Part shown: piece after piece, positions 23,681-34,676 of the stretch | Numbering within the stretch: the stretch's first letter is position 1 | Layout of the letters: every line of letters starts with the position of its first letter | DNA from: Holothuria scabra | Taxonomy: Eukaryota > Echinodermata > Holothuroidea > Aspidochirotida > Holothuriidae | Direction: 5' to 3' | NCBI GenBank assembly: GCA_037179385.1 | Contig: CM074193.1 | Span: 4,547,547-4,611,546 of the forward strand | Length of the DNA: 64,000 bases | Position numbers and translations under genes: made by a program | The notes under the pieces: generated by a model | Databases searched by the model: none | The model's input: the letters and a program-made list of their open reading frames with translations, nothing else | What the model was told of the DNA's origin: nothing

Positions 23681-26403
23681 ACAAAACACTCCAACAAACA
23701 TTTAAGTCGAATTCAGGATTTATTTAGACATTTAGTTAATTCATTCTGGATAGACAGATAGATATCTGGGGAAAATGAGTTAAACTTCTTGTTTTGGATC
23801 AGTTTTCTTATCATCATACTTTCGTTTTGCAATCAAACAATAAGGCCATTTAACAGTATGTGGCCGGAAATAACTAAGTATCTGTGGAAAATGTGTTTTG
23901 AAGGATTGTTTTAACGGTGCTGTACTAATATAATTTAATTTTAATGTTTACAATATTTTGCTCTTTTGCCTTTATGGTTAACCTGCATCTCGCCAAAACA
24001 GTTCAAAAAGGAATTTTGAATTTCTGAACAAATTTTAAGAATAGACAAGGTAAAAATTTTACAGAGTAGACCTATTTTCTTTAATACTAGTGTAAGCCCA
24101 AAATCCAAGTTTGCCAAAATTTTGTTTTAGGCAGCCATTTACATTAAGTTAGATCCAAACTATTTACTAGTACATCTCGATTTCGTATTCAGGACCAAAA
24201 GGTTCCCAAAATTGTGTCAGAGTATGTGAGGAAGGCCCATTTAAATGCCTCTGGCTCACTGGATATGAGCAAATGATTTCTCGTGAGGGTCATTTTGATT
24301 AAAATGGCTGCCACAGCAAACGGACCCGTATTTAATGCCGGAATGCAGAGTCCATTTCAACATTTTCCTTGGTAAAATATAACATGCTGTTCAGAAGAGG
24401 CTCTGAAAAAAGGTATATTTCTCAGAGGGTTTGCATGGCAGGTGTAATAAAAACTAAGTACAGTGCCCGTGGAGTAACATAAGCTGCATAACTTCGCATT
24501 TTTGAACTTGATGCAGTAAAAGAGGTGTGCCAATTGTGAATTCCTGTGGACTTCAAAAATGTGCACTTTGGGGTAAGGAGTCGACTGTCTTTAAAGGCTA
24601 AAGCCTAACACTTCACAGAACTGAGCCAACACTCCGTCACTCCGTGATCATTTAGTCCAGCATGTTTTGTTGACCTTTGAGGGGCCACTTTTCACAACCT
24701 CGTTTCGGAATTGCTCGCATTGTAATTGTATTGTTCTTCTCAGCGCAATTTACAGATTATCATTTTGTTAAGCTGATCCAGTCTTGGTTTCATTGTTCAT
24801 GGATTCGATCTTGATCGGCCTTCAATTATCCGGGTTTTTATTGTCAAGATTGTGAACTCACCATGAGATCTAAGCGTGAGAGGACAAATGGTTGGCATGA
24901 TTCAGAAGAGGAAATGCTTGAATATGAAATCCCAAGTAAACAAAATTCAGTAAACTCTACCAGGAATTCTTATTTCAAGTTTAGCTAGGTATCTATGGGT
25001 TATTTAAGAAGAAATGGTTGGATATCAGCCGAAAAGGGGCATTCCTAGTTATACGTAATACAAGAAAGCGCCCTCAACAGTCTATCCAGCAACTCCAACT
25101 TGGCAAATGCAGCCACCCCAGGATAGTAGTCTATATTAGTTTGTGAATGGCTCTTGACAATCATGTGACAATGTGTTTTTCACTGAGTGTGAAATTTACA
25201 AGTAGTAATATCTTGGTCAGCCTTGAACGTGGAATGTTTACGCCTTACAATATCCCGAAAGCTTCTTGGAAGAAAAATGACAGAAAAATAGCAAAATCTA
25301 GTAGTTGTTTCAAAATAATTTTGGGCGACTAATCTTGGCCTTTAAATAGAAATACTCTAATCACTATTGTGCACAGGTTGTGATAAAGCCGCTCGACATC
25401 TACTTCATCGCTCAGTTCTCCTAGCATGCATTGCTAAAACTGTCAAAAATAGCGTTTTGTCTTGCTTCCAAGGAAAGTAGAGTTCTGCACGTTAAAAATG
25501 TATGAAATTAAATTATTTAAGAGAGTATAACTTCATGGCTAATTGCTTATTGGAGTAACGGAAAGTGCTTTCGGTGACAATCTTCTCGTCAAAAGGTGGG
25601 GAGTTGGACGCTATTCCGAATTTCCAATAAAAATTTGATTGAAAGATGAAAAACGAAAATTTTTGCATTATTATTTCAGAATATTGACTATGTTTTAGCT
25701 TCTATTAAAGTAAAGCGGGAACGCTGAGCTTTTGACAAGAAACTGGGATTCGTGCATTATTAAAGCACCGCCATAAAAGCAAACCAATTAAACGATGGAG
25801 ACTACTACGAGGCGAGACGATGAAACTCCGTCGTGGTTTACATCGCTTCGGAAAAAGTAAATTCCTGAAAATATTGCGAAATTTCTCTAACGGAGGCAAG
25901 TTCCCTAACGACGGTATATTCACTTTGTCCCTATGCCTGTCGCCAAACCTATGGTCGGATAGTACAATCCGACTTGCGACCGACCCTGAGGACTGGGGAA
26001 CCGATTTAGATAACAAGCAGTTCTAGTGATAAAATTACGCAGTATCATCTCGAGAAAATTTTGAACCCGTGGACTTGGGAAACACAATGATTCAGAGTAA
26101 AGCTACCCCACGTTATATAACCACAAATTATGAGCCAAAACTGGGGGTTTAGGAATTGAACCTAAAATAATTTTGGGGGAAAGGTACTGTTCGTTTGTTC
26201 GAATTTACAATAGCAAATGTCAAGTTTTAAAGTTGAATAGTTCAATGTTGAATTAGCTCTCAGTGATAATCAATCACAATTCTGAAGCTGCTTAACGCTG
26301 AGTTCACAAAAGAAAAAACAGATCAAAATTTTGATTCTGTTCATAATTAAGCGCCTTAACCTCGTTATTAATCTTTTCCCGTCTTTATTCATTTTACAAT
26401 TAG

Positions 26404-26585
26404 ATAACCCAAACAGACAGAATGGGTCCTCACTTTATCTTGATAATCAACTACTCCTTATTGTACCAGCTTGTGTGGCATTACTGGTCATTTTAATTCT
26501 AGCAGTGCTCTTTATAAGAAAATGGAGGACACGGGGTCACAGAGATTATGCAACAAACTTGCAGTCAGGGGGCGCCATTGAACAG
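26404..26585 (+). CDS. Transmembrane exon of the Ig receptor-like gene
   Basis: The exon is 182 nt with a TTTACAATTAG acceptor (phase 1) and a CAG/GTAAAT donor (phase 0). After a split codon it encodes 60 residues. There is a short extracellular part with one glycosylation site (Asn6-Gly-Ser). A 22-residue hydrophobic helix at about residues 16-37 follows (LLLIVPACVALLV, then ILILAVLFI). The basic stop-transfer run RKWRTR comes next, and then the start of a cytoplasmic tail with one Tyr. The order Ig domain, stalk, helix defines a type I single-pass protein. The helix has no acidic or basic residue of the kind used for pairing with adaptor chains. Confidence 0.8.
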
Positions 26586-28096
26586 GTAAATATTTGCTAA
26601 TCTTTTTTCTTTCTGTTCTGTTATGAACCGGATGTAGCAAATGCCTTGGTTGGAATTGAGGCATTTGTCACAAGTTTGTAAAAAGCTCCTCCGTCACGAT
26701 GATTGACAACAATCATATTGTGTTTGCCTGTTTCCATGCCGACAATGTTTAAGTGCATTACTTTTGTTGTCAGCCGCCTCTCTGTTCAACATTTGCTCAT
26801 GTGCTTAACGACATAGATATGAAATTGAAGATGATAGTGGAGTGAGCAATAATACCTTCTAAATTCTAGACTATCTCGTTTCTTTCATTTAAGCCACGCA
26901 AATCATGCAATACCCCAGAAAGGTGGGGCAAATTAAATTATTACGAGAGAAGAAATTGATAAATGCGTGGGTCGTCTTGCTGGCTATTGCTTGAGTCGTT
27001 CCGTTGCAATATGGAGTTCAGTTGATGTGGACAGCTGTCACTTTTTAATTGCAGAAGTGTGCATGTGAAATCGCAATTGGCCAGAAAGTCACTTCGTCAT
27101 ACCTCTTTCGCATTCTTGTAGCCCAGAATAGTCCTATGACGAGAGGAAAAAACTATCGGGACGTCATTATCCTTGGCAGCGATAAATCAATGTTTCCATA
27201 CACTCTTAAAAGTTAGGACAAACTTTCGAAAAGGAACCTGTCACTGTAACATGCAGCTCCCTGTTTTGACCAACACACGGTTACTGCCGGTATTTGTCCA
27301 TTCAATTGTTGGTTAAAAGGTGCGTGACAGTTGGTCTCTTAAAATGCGTCGTACTTTTTGAAAACCAGCTGACTGGCATTTTTTAATTAATAATTAGTTT
27401 GAGTGTCGTATTAAAACAAGCTAATGGGTACGTTTCAACCAACACATGGTTGCTTAAATAGATGCTCAGAATTGGACAAAACTTTGCTTTACTTTTTTAA
27501 GAGTGTTAAGAGTCCGTTTTATAGTAAAAAATGACTAAGTCACCTAGTGGTGATGTCGAGCTGTATATGCATAGCTCAGGGAGTTGCTAATTAATTTTAT
27601 CCGTGCCGCTATCTTTAGGCCATTTAACTCTTTATCTAGTAATAATCTTGTGGTTTTACCATTAGCTATAAGTAGTTATCTCTGAAAACGCTGTTCCAGC
27701 CCCAACCTTGTATTTATCAATGTTAATAGTTTTCATTTGTGACAAGATCACTCCCCAGGTCAACGAAATAATAACCCAAACTGAAACACTGGCCTTTTTA
27801 TGCATTCTTATTAAATTGATGATAGATCTGAATGAGTTTTACCTTAAATACAATTGATACATAATTTGCATATTATCAACTTCAAACCCTCTAAACATTT
27901 GTAATATTTATACGTAAAACGGTATAAGAGGCTTAGGCGCTGGCTGAATAGTTTGTCAAATATTTGTAATTTTCTTAATTAATATTGGGATATTATAATC
28001 ATAAATAACGGCTGACATAGACAAAAACAAATGACACGTCAGATTAATAAGAAACCAATTAAATAATACGAACTTTCTTTTCTATTTCACTTGTAG
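26586..28096 (+). other. Intron of the Ig gene
   Basis: The 1.5 kb intron is phase 0. It contains a possible MITE at 27198-27508. The rest is AT-rich with no other feature seen. Confidence 0.6.
27198..27508. mobile_element. MITE with ACACTCTTAAAA ends
   Basis: ACACTCTTAAAA on the left is matched by TTTTAAGAGTGT on the right. Inside are two related blocks like GACCAACACACGG and AACCAACACATGG. The exact target duplication is unclear. Confidence 0.5.
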
Positions 28097-28147
28097 TATG
28101 AATTGGAAAATAGTGAATTAGAAGGAAATGCGGAAGGCCAAGGCTAA
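28097..28147 (+). CDS. Candidate final coding exon (short tail) of the Ig gene
   Basis: A strong acceptor with the long pyrimidine tract CTTTCTTTTCTATTTCAC ends in TTGTAG. Phase 0 fits the preceding donor. In that frame the tail adds 16 residues starting Tyr-Glu-Leu-Glu, rich in Glu and Gly, then a TAA stop at 28145-28147. A good GTAAGA donor at 28291 cannot be used in this frame, because the stop comes first. It does fit (phase 1) if an internal acceptor at 28122 or 28191 is used. Transcript data would settle which end is real. Confidence 0.5.
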   Translation, partial: YELENSELEGNAEGQG

Positions 28148-28783
28148 ATTTATAGCATCACTTCCTGCAGTCCTGGAGGATGATACACAGATGACACGCG
28201 TCCCTGGAGACGATTGGAGAGCTCCCTTCGTTTGCAAAATTCTAATGTTGAGAGAATCTGCGAGGAATTTATTTATGATGTTGCCAGTTGGTAAGAGACA
28301 AAATATTGGAACGGGAATGAAAAATTGTACAGTCTGCACCCTGTCACACATATGAAGGGTACATACGTGACAAAGCAAGATTGCAAACGACTCCACTATA
28401 TTACTGGAGAGTGTTGAAGGAGAAAAGACTGGAAAGGATCGCAGGAGAACATTGTATAGAGAGGCATGAAGGGAGTGTTGTAATAAGCGAATTGTGGAGT
28501 CCCTCGCCGGATAAGGACAGCTGATTCAAAATTGATTTCATGCTTGAAGTACTGAAGTTTTGCCAAAATTTGGGAAGAAAATCAATTATAGCCCCAAGCC
28601 TGTCTTTAATCTTTGCCATATGCAGTACGCACTACAGATGTCTTTGCAATATTCTGAGCACAACCTAGAATTTATATACCCTGATGTTATACTTCTGATG
28701 ATGATTTGTAAAAGAGTGTTGTATTTGTATGTACCGCTTTAACCGTTAACATGTACGCGTTTTATTTTCAAGAGAATCAACAG

Positions 28784-28834
28784 TATTTAGAGGTTGGTGA
28801 AGAGAAACTTAAGGAAAACAATAGCATGAATTGA
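28784..28834 (+). CDS. Possible alternative short tail exon
   Basis: An acceptor AGAATCAACAG in phase 0 would follow the transmembrane exon. It adds 16 residues beginning Tyr-Leu-Glu-Val, rich in Glu, Lys and Asn, then TGA at 28832-28834. It resembles the tail at 28097 in length, first residue and charge. The pyrimidine tract is weak, so it may be chance. Confidence 0.25.
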   Translation, partial: YLEVGEEKLKENNSMN

Positions 28835-28839
28835 TTTGA

Positions 28840-30240
28840 GTATTCAGTGTAAACTGATTGTGTTGTGCGTAATGCGAATTGAAAGATTACAAACATATAG
28901 AAGCAAAACGTATTAGAAACCTCATTTACACTTACGGTAGCTAAATCTTACCTTCGTTTTTATATTTTGTCAAAATTACGTGAACATTCCCGCAAACGGC
29001 CGCTAAGTATCGACGTGCGATAATTTTACAAAGGTGTATGTACTTGTATGATTTGCAGGCTTCGGTGTGCAATTACTAGTACTATGAGAGAATGGGCTTT
29101 TTATTTTCAAACATCAGTTAAGCTAAATCATTAATCTTTATTTTCAGTTTGTCATATTTTTATGATATTCTAGTATTTGTATGCATATTAAATGTTAACT
29201 ACAAACTACTTAAGCTTAGCAACCAGGAATGAAAATAGTAATTGCCGTACATAACATTATATAAAGGAGTAAACTGTGGTATATGGTACCGTAACTCGTA
29301 TTACTTTTGAGGGTAGATGGTTGATGGTATTTTGTGTGGGGGAGCCAAACTAATGAACTGTTTCATCGGTTAGAGGTAGTATCGTTGCCCGCATCGTGGT
29401 ACCCTCGCCATGGGGAGGATGATCGGCGATCCGGAAAATCAGGTAGGTATAGACTTAGATTTTTCACACAGTAATTTCTTGAAAATGGGGCAATGCCCTC
29501 TGTATTGAGAACAAATCGCCGCCCTTGTGGGGGGGGGGGGTAGCAAGCTGAAGTCCCATGATATTCTGGAAAACTGTTAAGCAATATCCCTTGTTACGTG
29601 GGTTGAAATTTGGTTGTTACTACGACAGAATTGACAATGTTGAATGCTTCATTGAAGGACATTTCAATTAGGATGCCTATTGCATGAAAATGTACACGCA
29701 GCAACAATAAGCAGGCTACATGCACTGTTAAAGTCGCTGACACAAAATGAGGTACAGATTATAGAGAAATTTGACGAATATTACCCTCTCGAGTTGACTC
29801 CGTTGGGATTTGCGTTTCAAACGAAAACTCGCGAGATCCCCCCCCCCCCTCCGGCTGAACTCGAAAACGAAGCCTGTCCTTAGTCATCTATAACCCCTAG
29901 GGGCATGTGCTGTAGGCCTACACTTCTTCATGCACTACCTCAAGTAATTCAACAGCATTGTGTTCAGTTCTTCAGCAGTATGCATGGAATGACTGGGGAG
30001 AGTTTGTCTTTGGTTTCAAGCTAGTAACACTTCCTATGCATTGTTTTGGCATATTAAAACCTTCCTAAGCAGTACTGTTTTGACTTATGAAAATTGCGTC
30101 TTATTTTTATTGTAAGTGTTTGGAATATTTATAATCAAAGTCAGTAAATATGGCCCGCAAACCATTAGATTTCATTAAGTACGGTATAACGCACCTGCAG
30201 GCCATAAAGATAAACGCAATTAAACAGATTGCGTTTTAAT
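28840..30240. other. No further gene recognised
   Basis: This is intron or 3' untranslated sequence of the Ig gene. A poly-G run lies at about 29528-29538 and a poly-C run at about 29840-29851. Nothing else was supported. Confidence 0.5.
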
Positions 30241-30245
30241 TTCAG

Positions 30246-30307
30246 ATACGACACTGTACTACGGCCAAGAACGTATGCACGATGCTGAAATTATTGAAGC
30301 AAGTGCG
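30246..30307 (+). CDS. Possible cytoplasmic tail exon next to a MITE
   Basis: The acceptor TTTTAATTTCAG is in phase 1. Twenty complete codons include a Tyr-Tyr pair and several acidic residues. The donor GCG/GTAAAC spans the target duplication and first bases of the MITE at 30311. The phase-1 entry does not follow directly from the transmembrane exon, so another exon of length 3n+1 would be needed, for example one ending at 28290. Evidence is limited to splice sites and an open frame. Confidence 0.25.
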
Positions 30308-30310
30308 GTA

Positions 30311-30703
30311 AACGGATTTATATACCATGGACACAGCATGTAACGTATACGTCCTATCCGTAGATGGTCGCCACCGGCTGGGACAAAAAAGGCGCACCAA
30401 GATGGGCGCCGTGAAGCAATAAATCATCTAATTTGACGACGACTCTGTAATATTTCAAACAAATGTTAAACTTAAATGGAAAAAACATCATGTTCCTGCA
30501 ATACGTGGAGTGATTTTGACCTTACCTTGCCATATTTTAAAAATGTTTCAACCTTCTTGCAAAATATGGGAGTATACTTGAGCAAGTCCAAACTTTCACA
30601 CAAAACCATAGCAGTCAGCCATCTTGGTGCGCTTTTTCTCACATGTACGGTAGCGACAATGTATACCGTGCAATATGCTCTGTCCATGTATAGGAAGTCC
30701 GTG
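30311..30703. mobile_element. MITE with CACGGAC-type ends (copy 2)
   Basis: It is alignable end to end with 23248-23637. The left end begins AACGGATTTATATACC and the right end is TGTCCATGTATAGGAAGTCC plus GTG. GTGCGGTA at 30303-30310 and GTGCGGTG at 30704-30711 form a 7-of-8 target duplication. Open frames on both strands inside it are not genes. Confidence 0.8.
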
Positions 30704-30711
30704 GTGCGGTG

Positions 30712-32030
30712 ACATTAGAATGAAAAAAGGTCTAAATTATACAAATATAACAATATATTATAAAGAGTTCTGGTCGCATGTGGGTCTCAATGGTTGAATT
30801 TTTCTGTAAATAAAAAAATGCAATATTCAAAGTATAAACTTTCAAGATTTCTATTGGAATGGTTGCATATATTTATACTGTTATATCAGGCATGTAAAGA
30901 CTTATACCACTGTGTACTGAGATTTTGTTGATATTAACCAATGTTGGTAGCCTACACGTATTCAATAAATATTCTATGTGGAGTCTGACTCTTTTATGAC
31001 ACAGCACCTGTACATCATAGTCGCCCATTCAGGCGGGATATTTCCGGTCTTTCGGTCTACGTCCATTTTCCGCATGGCGAGCTTTTTTAAGACGGTTCAG
31101 AAAATTCTACAAACTTTAAATTTTGTAGTAGCCTACAAAAATTTCCATACGGTAAAGCTCTTTGATTGGCAAAAAAAAAATAATAATAAAAAACAGGGTA
31201 CTTCTGCTCACTATACAGCATGCATTGTACTCACAGTGTTCTGATTACACACTGGGGTCTCGAATACTCACCCTGAAGCAGTAAAGTGAAATTGCATGAG
31301 GATAACTTTTAGGCAGTTATAGAGGGGGTTGAAGTAAAGTAGGTTAAAAGAACTGGACACTATCGTTACAACTTTTTGCACTACCAAATTAAAATGAGAG
31401 ATTTACATCCTTATATACAATGGTTTCATACCATGGACACAACTATTTTATACGAAGACTCGAAGAGCATGAAATCTGATCGTCCATGAGACCAGAGCTA
31501 ATCACATTTACTTGCTTTCTGTGATACGCAATCAGTCCGAGTTACCTGGCCGTCTTTTTTCGTAAATATTAGGATCATGCATCTTTGAACGAAAAAAACG
31601 GCTTGTTCTAGCCTTCCTTGTACCCGCTCAAATTTCATCATAATAACGAAAAGTAAAGATGCTCTCATAAAACACGCAGCTGTTTTTACTGAAAACATTT
31701 CTGATAAAAGTCTGATTTTGATAAATACAACTCAATTTAATTGTTCAAATGTCTATGAATGATGGCTTAATCTAATAGTTATTGACTTTTTCATAACTGA
31801 ATAGTTCAGACATGTATCCTCACCTTCTACACGTTGCTGTAATTTACCAGAAACATGAATGACATGTAAATTCCTCGCCACATGATGGCTAACGGGGTAA
31901 GAGAAATTTTAATATAGTTGGCAAGCCAAAAAATTCTTACTTATATGATTTTGTTAAAGAGCTTGTTAAACATTTCTCTCTCTCTCTCTCATACTCAGGT
32001 AAGTCGCTACGGGTGTAGTTATCTATTAAA
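30712..32030. other. Intron or flank with an old MITE fragment
   Basis: A diverged copy of the TTAA-type MITE lies at about 31145-31375 (AAGCTCTTTGATTGGCA, TACAGCATGCATTGTACTC, AATACTCACCCTGAAGCAGT). A short CT repeat lies at about 31977-31990. No exon was supported. Confidence 0.55.
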
Positions 32031-32262
32031 TTAGATGGAGTTTTACGGCCCATTTTCTAATCAAATTGTTTAGGTCGAGCCGGCCATGATCATGTTATGG
32101 CTCACTAGCTTGTTTTCCCTACTACATTGCTTATGCTGAGCACCAAGCAGAAGGTTCCGTTTCTAAAGTCTCCAGTGTGATCCGACCAGGAGTCGAACGC
32201 CAGACCCCCAGCTGCAAATCGGATGCTATACAACCACTTGACCATGCAAAGCCGTGGGAATC
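32031..32262 (-). mobile_element. Full-length SINE (head type 2), reverse orientation
   Basis: The body matches the other SINE copies. At the high-coordinate end is a tRNA-like head of a second type. On the minus strand it has a box-A-like segment in GCATGGTCAAGTGGTTG (about 32229-32245) and a B-box-like CGTTCGACTCC at 32189-32199. The tail end begins TTAGATGGAGTTTTACGGCC. Confidence 0.85.
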
Positions 32263-32423
32263 ACAGGTTAAACGTTGTATAACCCCCCCCCCCCCGCTCA
32301 ACTAACAGCCACTACTCATGCGCACTTAACTATTCTAGTCTTTTCACTTCTAAACCATTAGCAAAATATTTCATGGCAAAAACTCTTTGCCATAATGTTT
32401 CTGGAACTCCCGCCAGTACTCGA

Positions 32424-32632
32424 TCAGTGGCGTAACCAGCGGGGGAAGGAGAAGAACTGCCCCACCTCCCGACATAAAAAACGGGAAGGGAAGAAAAAAC
32501 GGGAAGGAAAGAAAGAAAAAAGAGGGGGAAGAAGAGAAAAGGAAAAAGAGAAAGAGGAGGGGGAGGAAAGGAAAGAAAGGCAGAAGAAAAAAGGAAAACG
32601 GAAAAAGAAGGGGAAAAGAAAGAGAAAATGAT
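32424..32632. repeat. hAT-type left end followed by a purine-only tract
   Basis: CAGTGGCGTAACCAGCGGGG at 32425-32444 resembles the left terminus of the element at 91-1850. From about 32477 to 32632 the plus strand is almost entirely A and G. The open frames on both strands here reflect that tract. The right end of the element was not found. Confidence 0.6.
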
Positions 32633-32776
32633 TGATCTGCATTCATGGAACACTGTTTTGGTCAATATATGAACAGTCCTTTAGAAAAAGTATTAACATT
32701 CATTTAGTCGCCTAAAATTTACAAAATAATATCTGAGGTCCACTTTGTCTTTCCTCTCTTGCTTTTCTCATTATAG

Positions 32777-32907
32777 AAAGCGACATTTCTACGAGTAATG
32801 ACATTGATCCAGTCATCAACACATTCATTATAGTACAACACAGCCCACAGTTACAGACCGTTCATGCAAGGAGACCAAGAACATCAAGCGTGTATATTTT
32901 CCTTTAA
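32777..32907 (+). CDS. Possible alternative last exon of the Ig gene
   Basis: A strong acceptor (CTTTCCTCTCTTGCTTTTCTC, then ATTATAG) enters in phase 1. It is followed by 42 complete codons and a TAA stop at 32905-32907. The peptide is rich in Ser, Thr, Val and Ile, has a basic run HARRPR and ends SSVYIFL. It could be a cytoplasmic C-terminus with a Tyr near the end. An upstream exon ending in phase 1 is required; the GTAAGA donor at 28291 would serve only if an internal acceptor is used there. I do not recognise the sequence. Confidence 0.35.
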
Positions 32908-33016
32908 ACTTTAAAAAATGTTTATACATCAGATATATTTCCATGGTTGACATATGAATTCTTAAATTCGGGTTCGTGTGAATTTTTCATTTTACCCGAA
33001 GACGCCAAGTCATGTA

Positions 33017-33047
33017 AGTGTTGATCATATTACATAAGATCAACACT
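33017..33047. repeat. Perfect 10-bp inverted repeat
   Basis: AGTGTTGATC is exactly complementary to GATCAACACT, with an 11-base AT-rich loop. No associated gene was found. Confidence 0.6.
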
Positions 33048-34255
33048 CATATAATTCATGTAATCAAAAGGCTGGGAGGTGAAAAGCAATCAAAATTATA
33101 TCCGTAGGGTAGCTTACCTATCATGAGCAAATATTGATATAAGTATTCACTTCAGTGCTCAATTTGCTTCATTCCATTCGTATTTTTACATACTATGTAT
33201 ATGATGGGAGCATTTCATATCGCTCACATAGTTTACATATTGACTTCCGATGAGACCAACCCGGTGCCAAAGTCAGTCCCAAAACTTACTCCTACATACC
33301 TTGGACGTTGAATACCCAAGGAAACCCCCATCCCGCGGCCCACCTTAACCCTTACCCACTATCATAGTCAGTTCTGTATGAAATGTAATAGCCTTCGCGA
33401 GAGACTTAAGGTCGAAGCAAGCTGCGCAGGGGATCGAAACCAGATAACATTCAGGGTCTTTGGAGTCGGAATGCCACAGTCGTTTGAATCGAGGGTTATG
33501 GAATTTAGGATTTAAATTCTTCAGCTCGCTAAATCGTTTAAACCGTTTAAGAGGAAGAAAACAACTTTATAATTCGCCTTACAGATTTTCTAAAGAGCGC
33601 TTTCGTAGGCGACTGGACCTATTAAAAGGCTTTTCAGAATGAACGCCAAAGATTGTCACTCGACCGTTTATGGTTAAAATGAACTTACGTTTGCCATTGA
33701 AGCAGTTCAACCAGTTATTTGAGCGCGCGCGTTATTTGACGGTGAAAACAACTTATATATAGTATACGTATGGCAACCCACTGATGAGCAAACCGCTCCT
33801 CCCTGATGAGACATCGTTAAATGTTTCAATTTCCCTTCATATTGTTACATAGGTTTCTATCTACGGTGGGTGGGAAGGTAGAGGCAATTAACTCGTAGTA
33901 ATTTTCTTTAAAAACACCTTTCCAGGTGTGTTAATATCGGACCTATTAGCCAGTATTTACCATTTCGGTCCGACAGTCCGACTGTCGGACTAGCGGAACG
34001 ACAACCGGACGGAAGGAATGAACACAGGGACAACACTCCAGGTCCTTTCTCATGGATCTTTTATTTGAATAATACTTGCACTATATTTTAAAAGTTTTCT
34101 ACAAGGAAACTTCTCCACCCGGATTACACTAATATAAATGAATTTTTTGAAAGAGTACCAAATTTCTACAGAGAGTGTTTTCAAAATGAAGAGTATTTAG
34201 ATGTACTCAAAAAACAAGGAAAGGTACATTTCCTGCACGGCCCTGCGAGCAACTT

Positions 34256-34343
34256 TGCACCACTGGAAAAAATGCCATGGACGGCTCCACTTGAACCAGT
34301 AGGTTGGAAACTGGGCCGTTAAACTCCATCTTACTAACTAACT
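34256..34343 (+). repeat. SINE 3' fragment
   Basis: It carries GCACCACTGGAAAA, GGACGGCTCCACTTGAACC, a GTTGGAAACTGGGCCG block and an ACTCCATCTTACTAACTAAC tail, corresponding to the last 90 bases of the SINE. Confidence 0.75.
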
Positions 34344-34652
34344 GCACAAGTGAGTATTATTTTGATTCCCAACACCACAGATGGCTGAAAAAAAAACCCA
34401 TAGTAAGTAGATTCAGGTTCTAAATTGAATTGAACTATCTATGGTGCAGGCAGACTGAAGAAATGAGACGATGGGTCCACAAATGACGGTCAAATCTCAA
34501 GATAACTCAGTAACCGGATGCGTGTATAGACAGATAGAAGTCGTGCACCGACGTCGCTGCATTACGCGTCCTTCTATTAGGCCGTCCAAAAATTGCTACT
34601 TATTGGCTAAGCTAGTTTGGTAGTTCTTTGGAATGCGGAATTGGACTGTGGG

Positions 34653-34676
34653 ACCATGGAAGTACTATTCCATGGT
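34653..34676. repeat. Palindrome ACCATGGAA...TTCCATGGT
   Basis: Perfect 9-bp arms surround the six bases GTACTA. It is one of four related motifs in the window. Confidence 0.65.

Larger units (their letters stand above)
22690..26403 (+). other. Intron of the Ig gene
   Basis: The 3.7 kb intron is phase 1. It holds a poly-C and CA patch at about 22804-22830, two head-to-head SINE pieces and a MITE at 22950-23680. From about 23690 to 26403 I see no gene or defined repeat. The overlapping open frames at 25705-26026 on both strands are unrecognised and lack splice sites with suitable phase. Confidence 0.65.

Noticed and set aside
25705..26026. Overlapping open frames of 103 and 68 codons
   Set aside because: They overlap on opposite strands, show no known motif, and no splice sites of the right phase place them in the Ig gene.
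30308..30712. Open frames of 61 to 78 codons on both strands
   Set aside because: They are inside MITE copy 2, and the other MITE copy does not keep the frames.
32330..32665. Four overlapping Lys/Glu- or Phe/Leu-rich frames
   Set aside because: They are translations of the purine tract in several frames.
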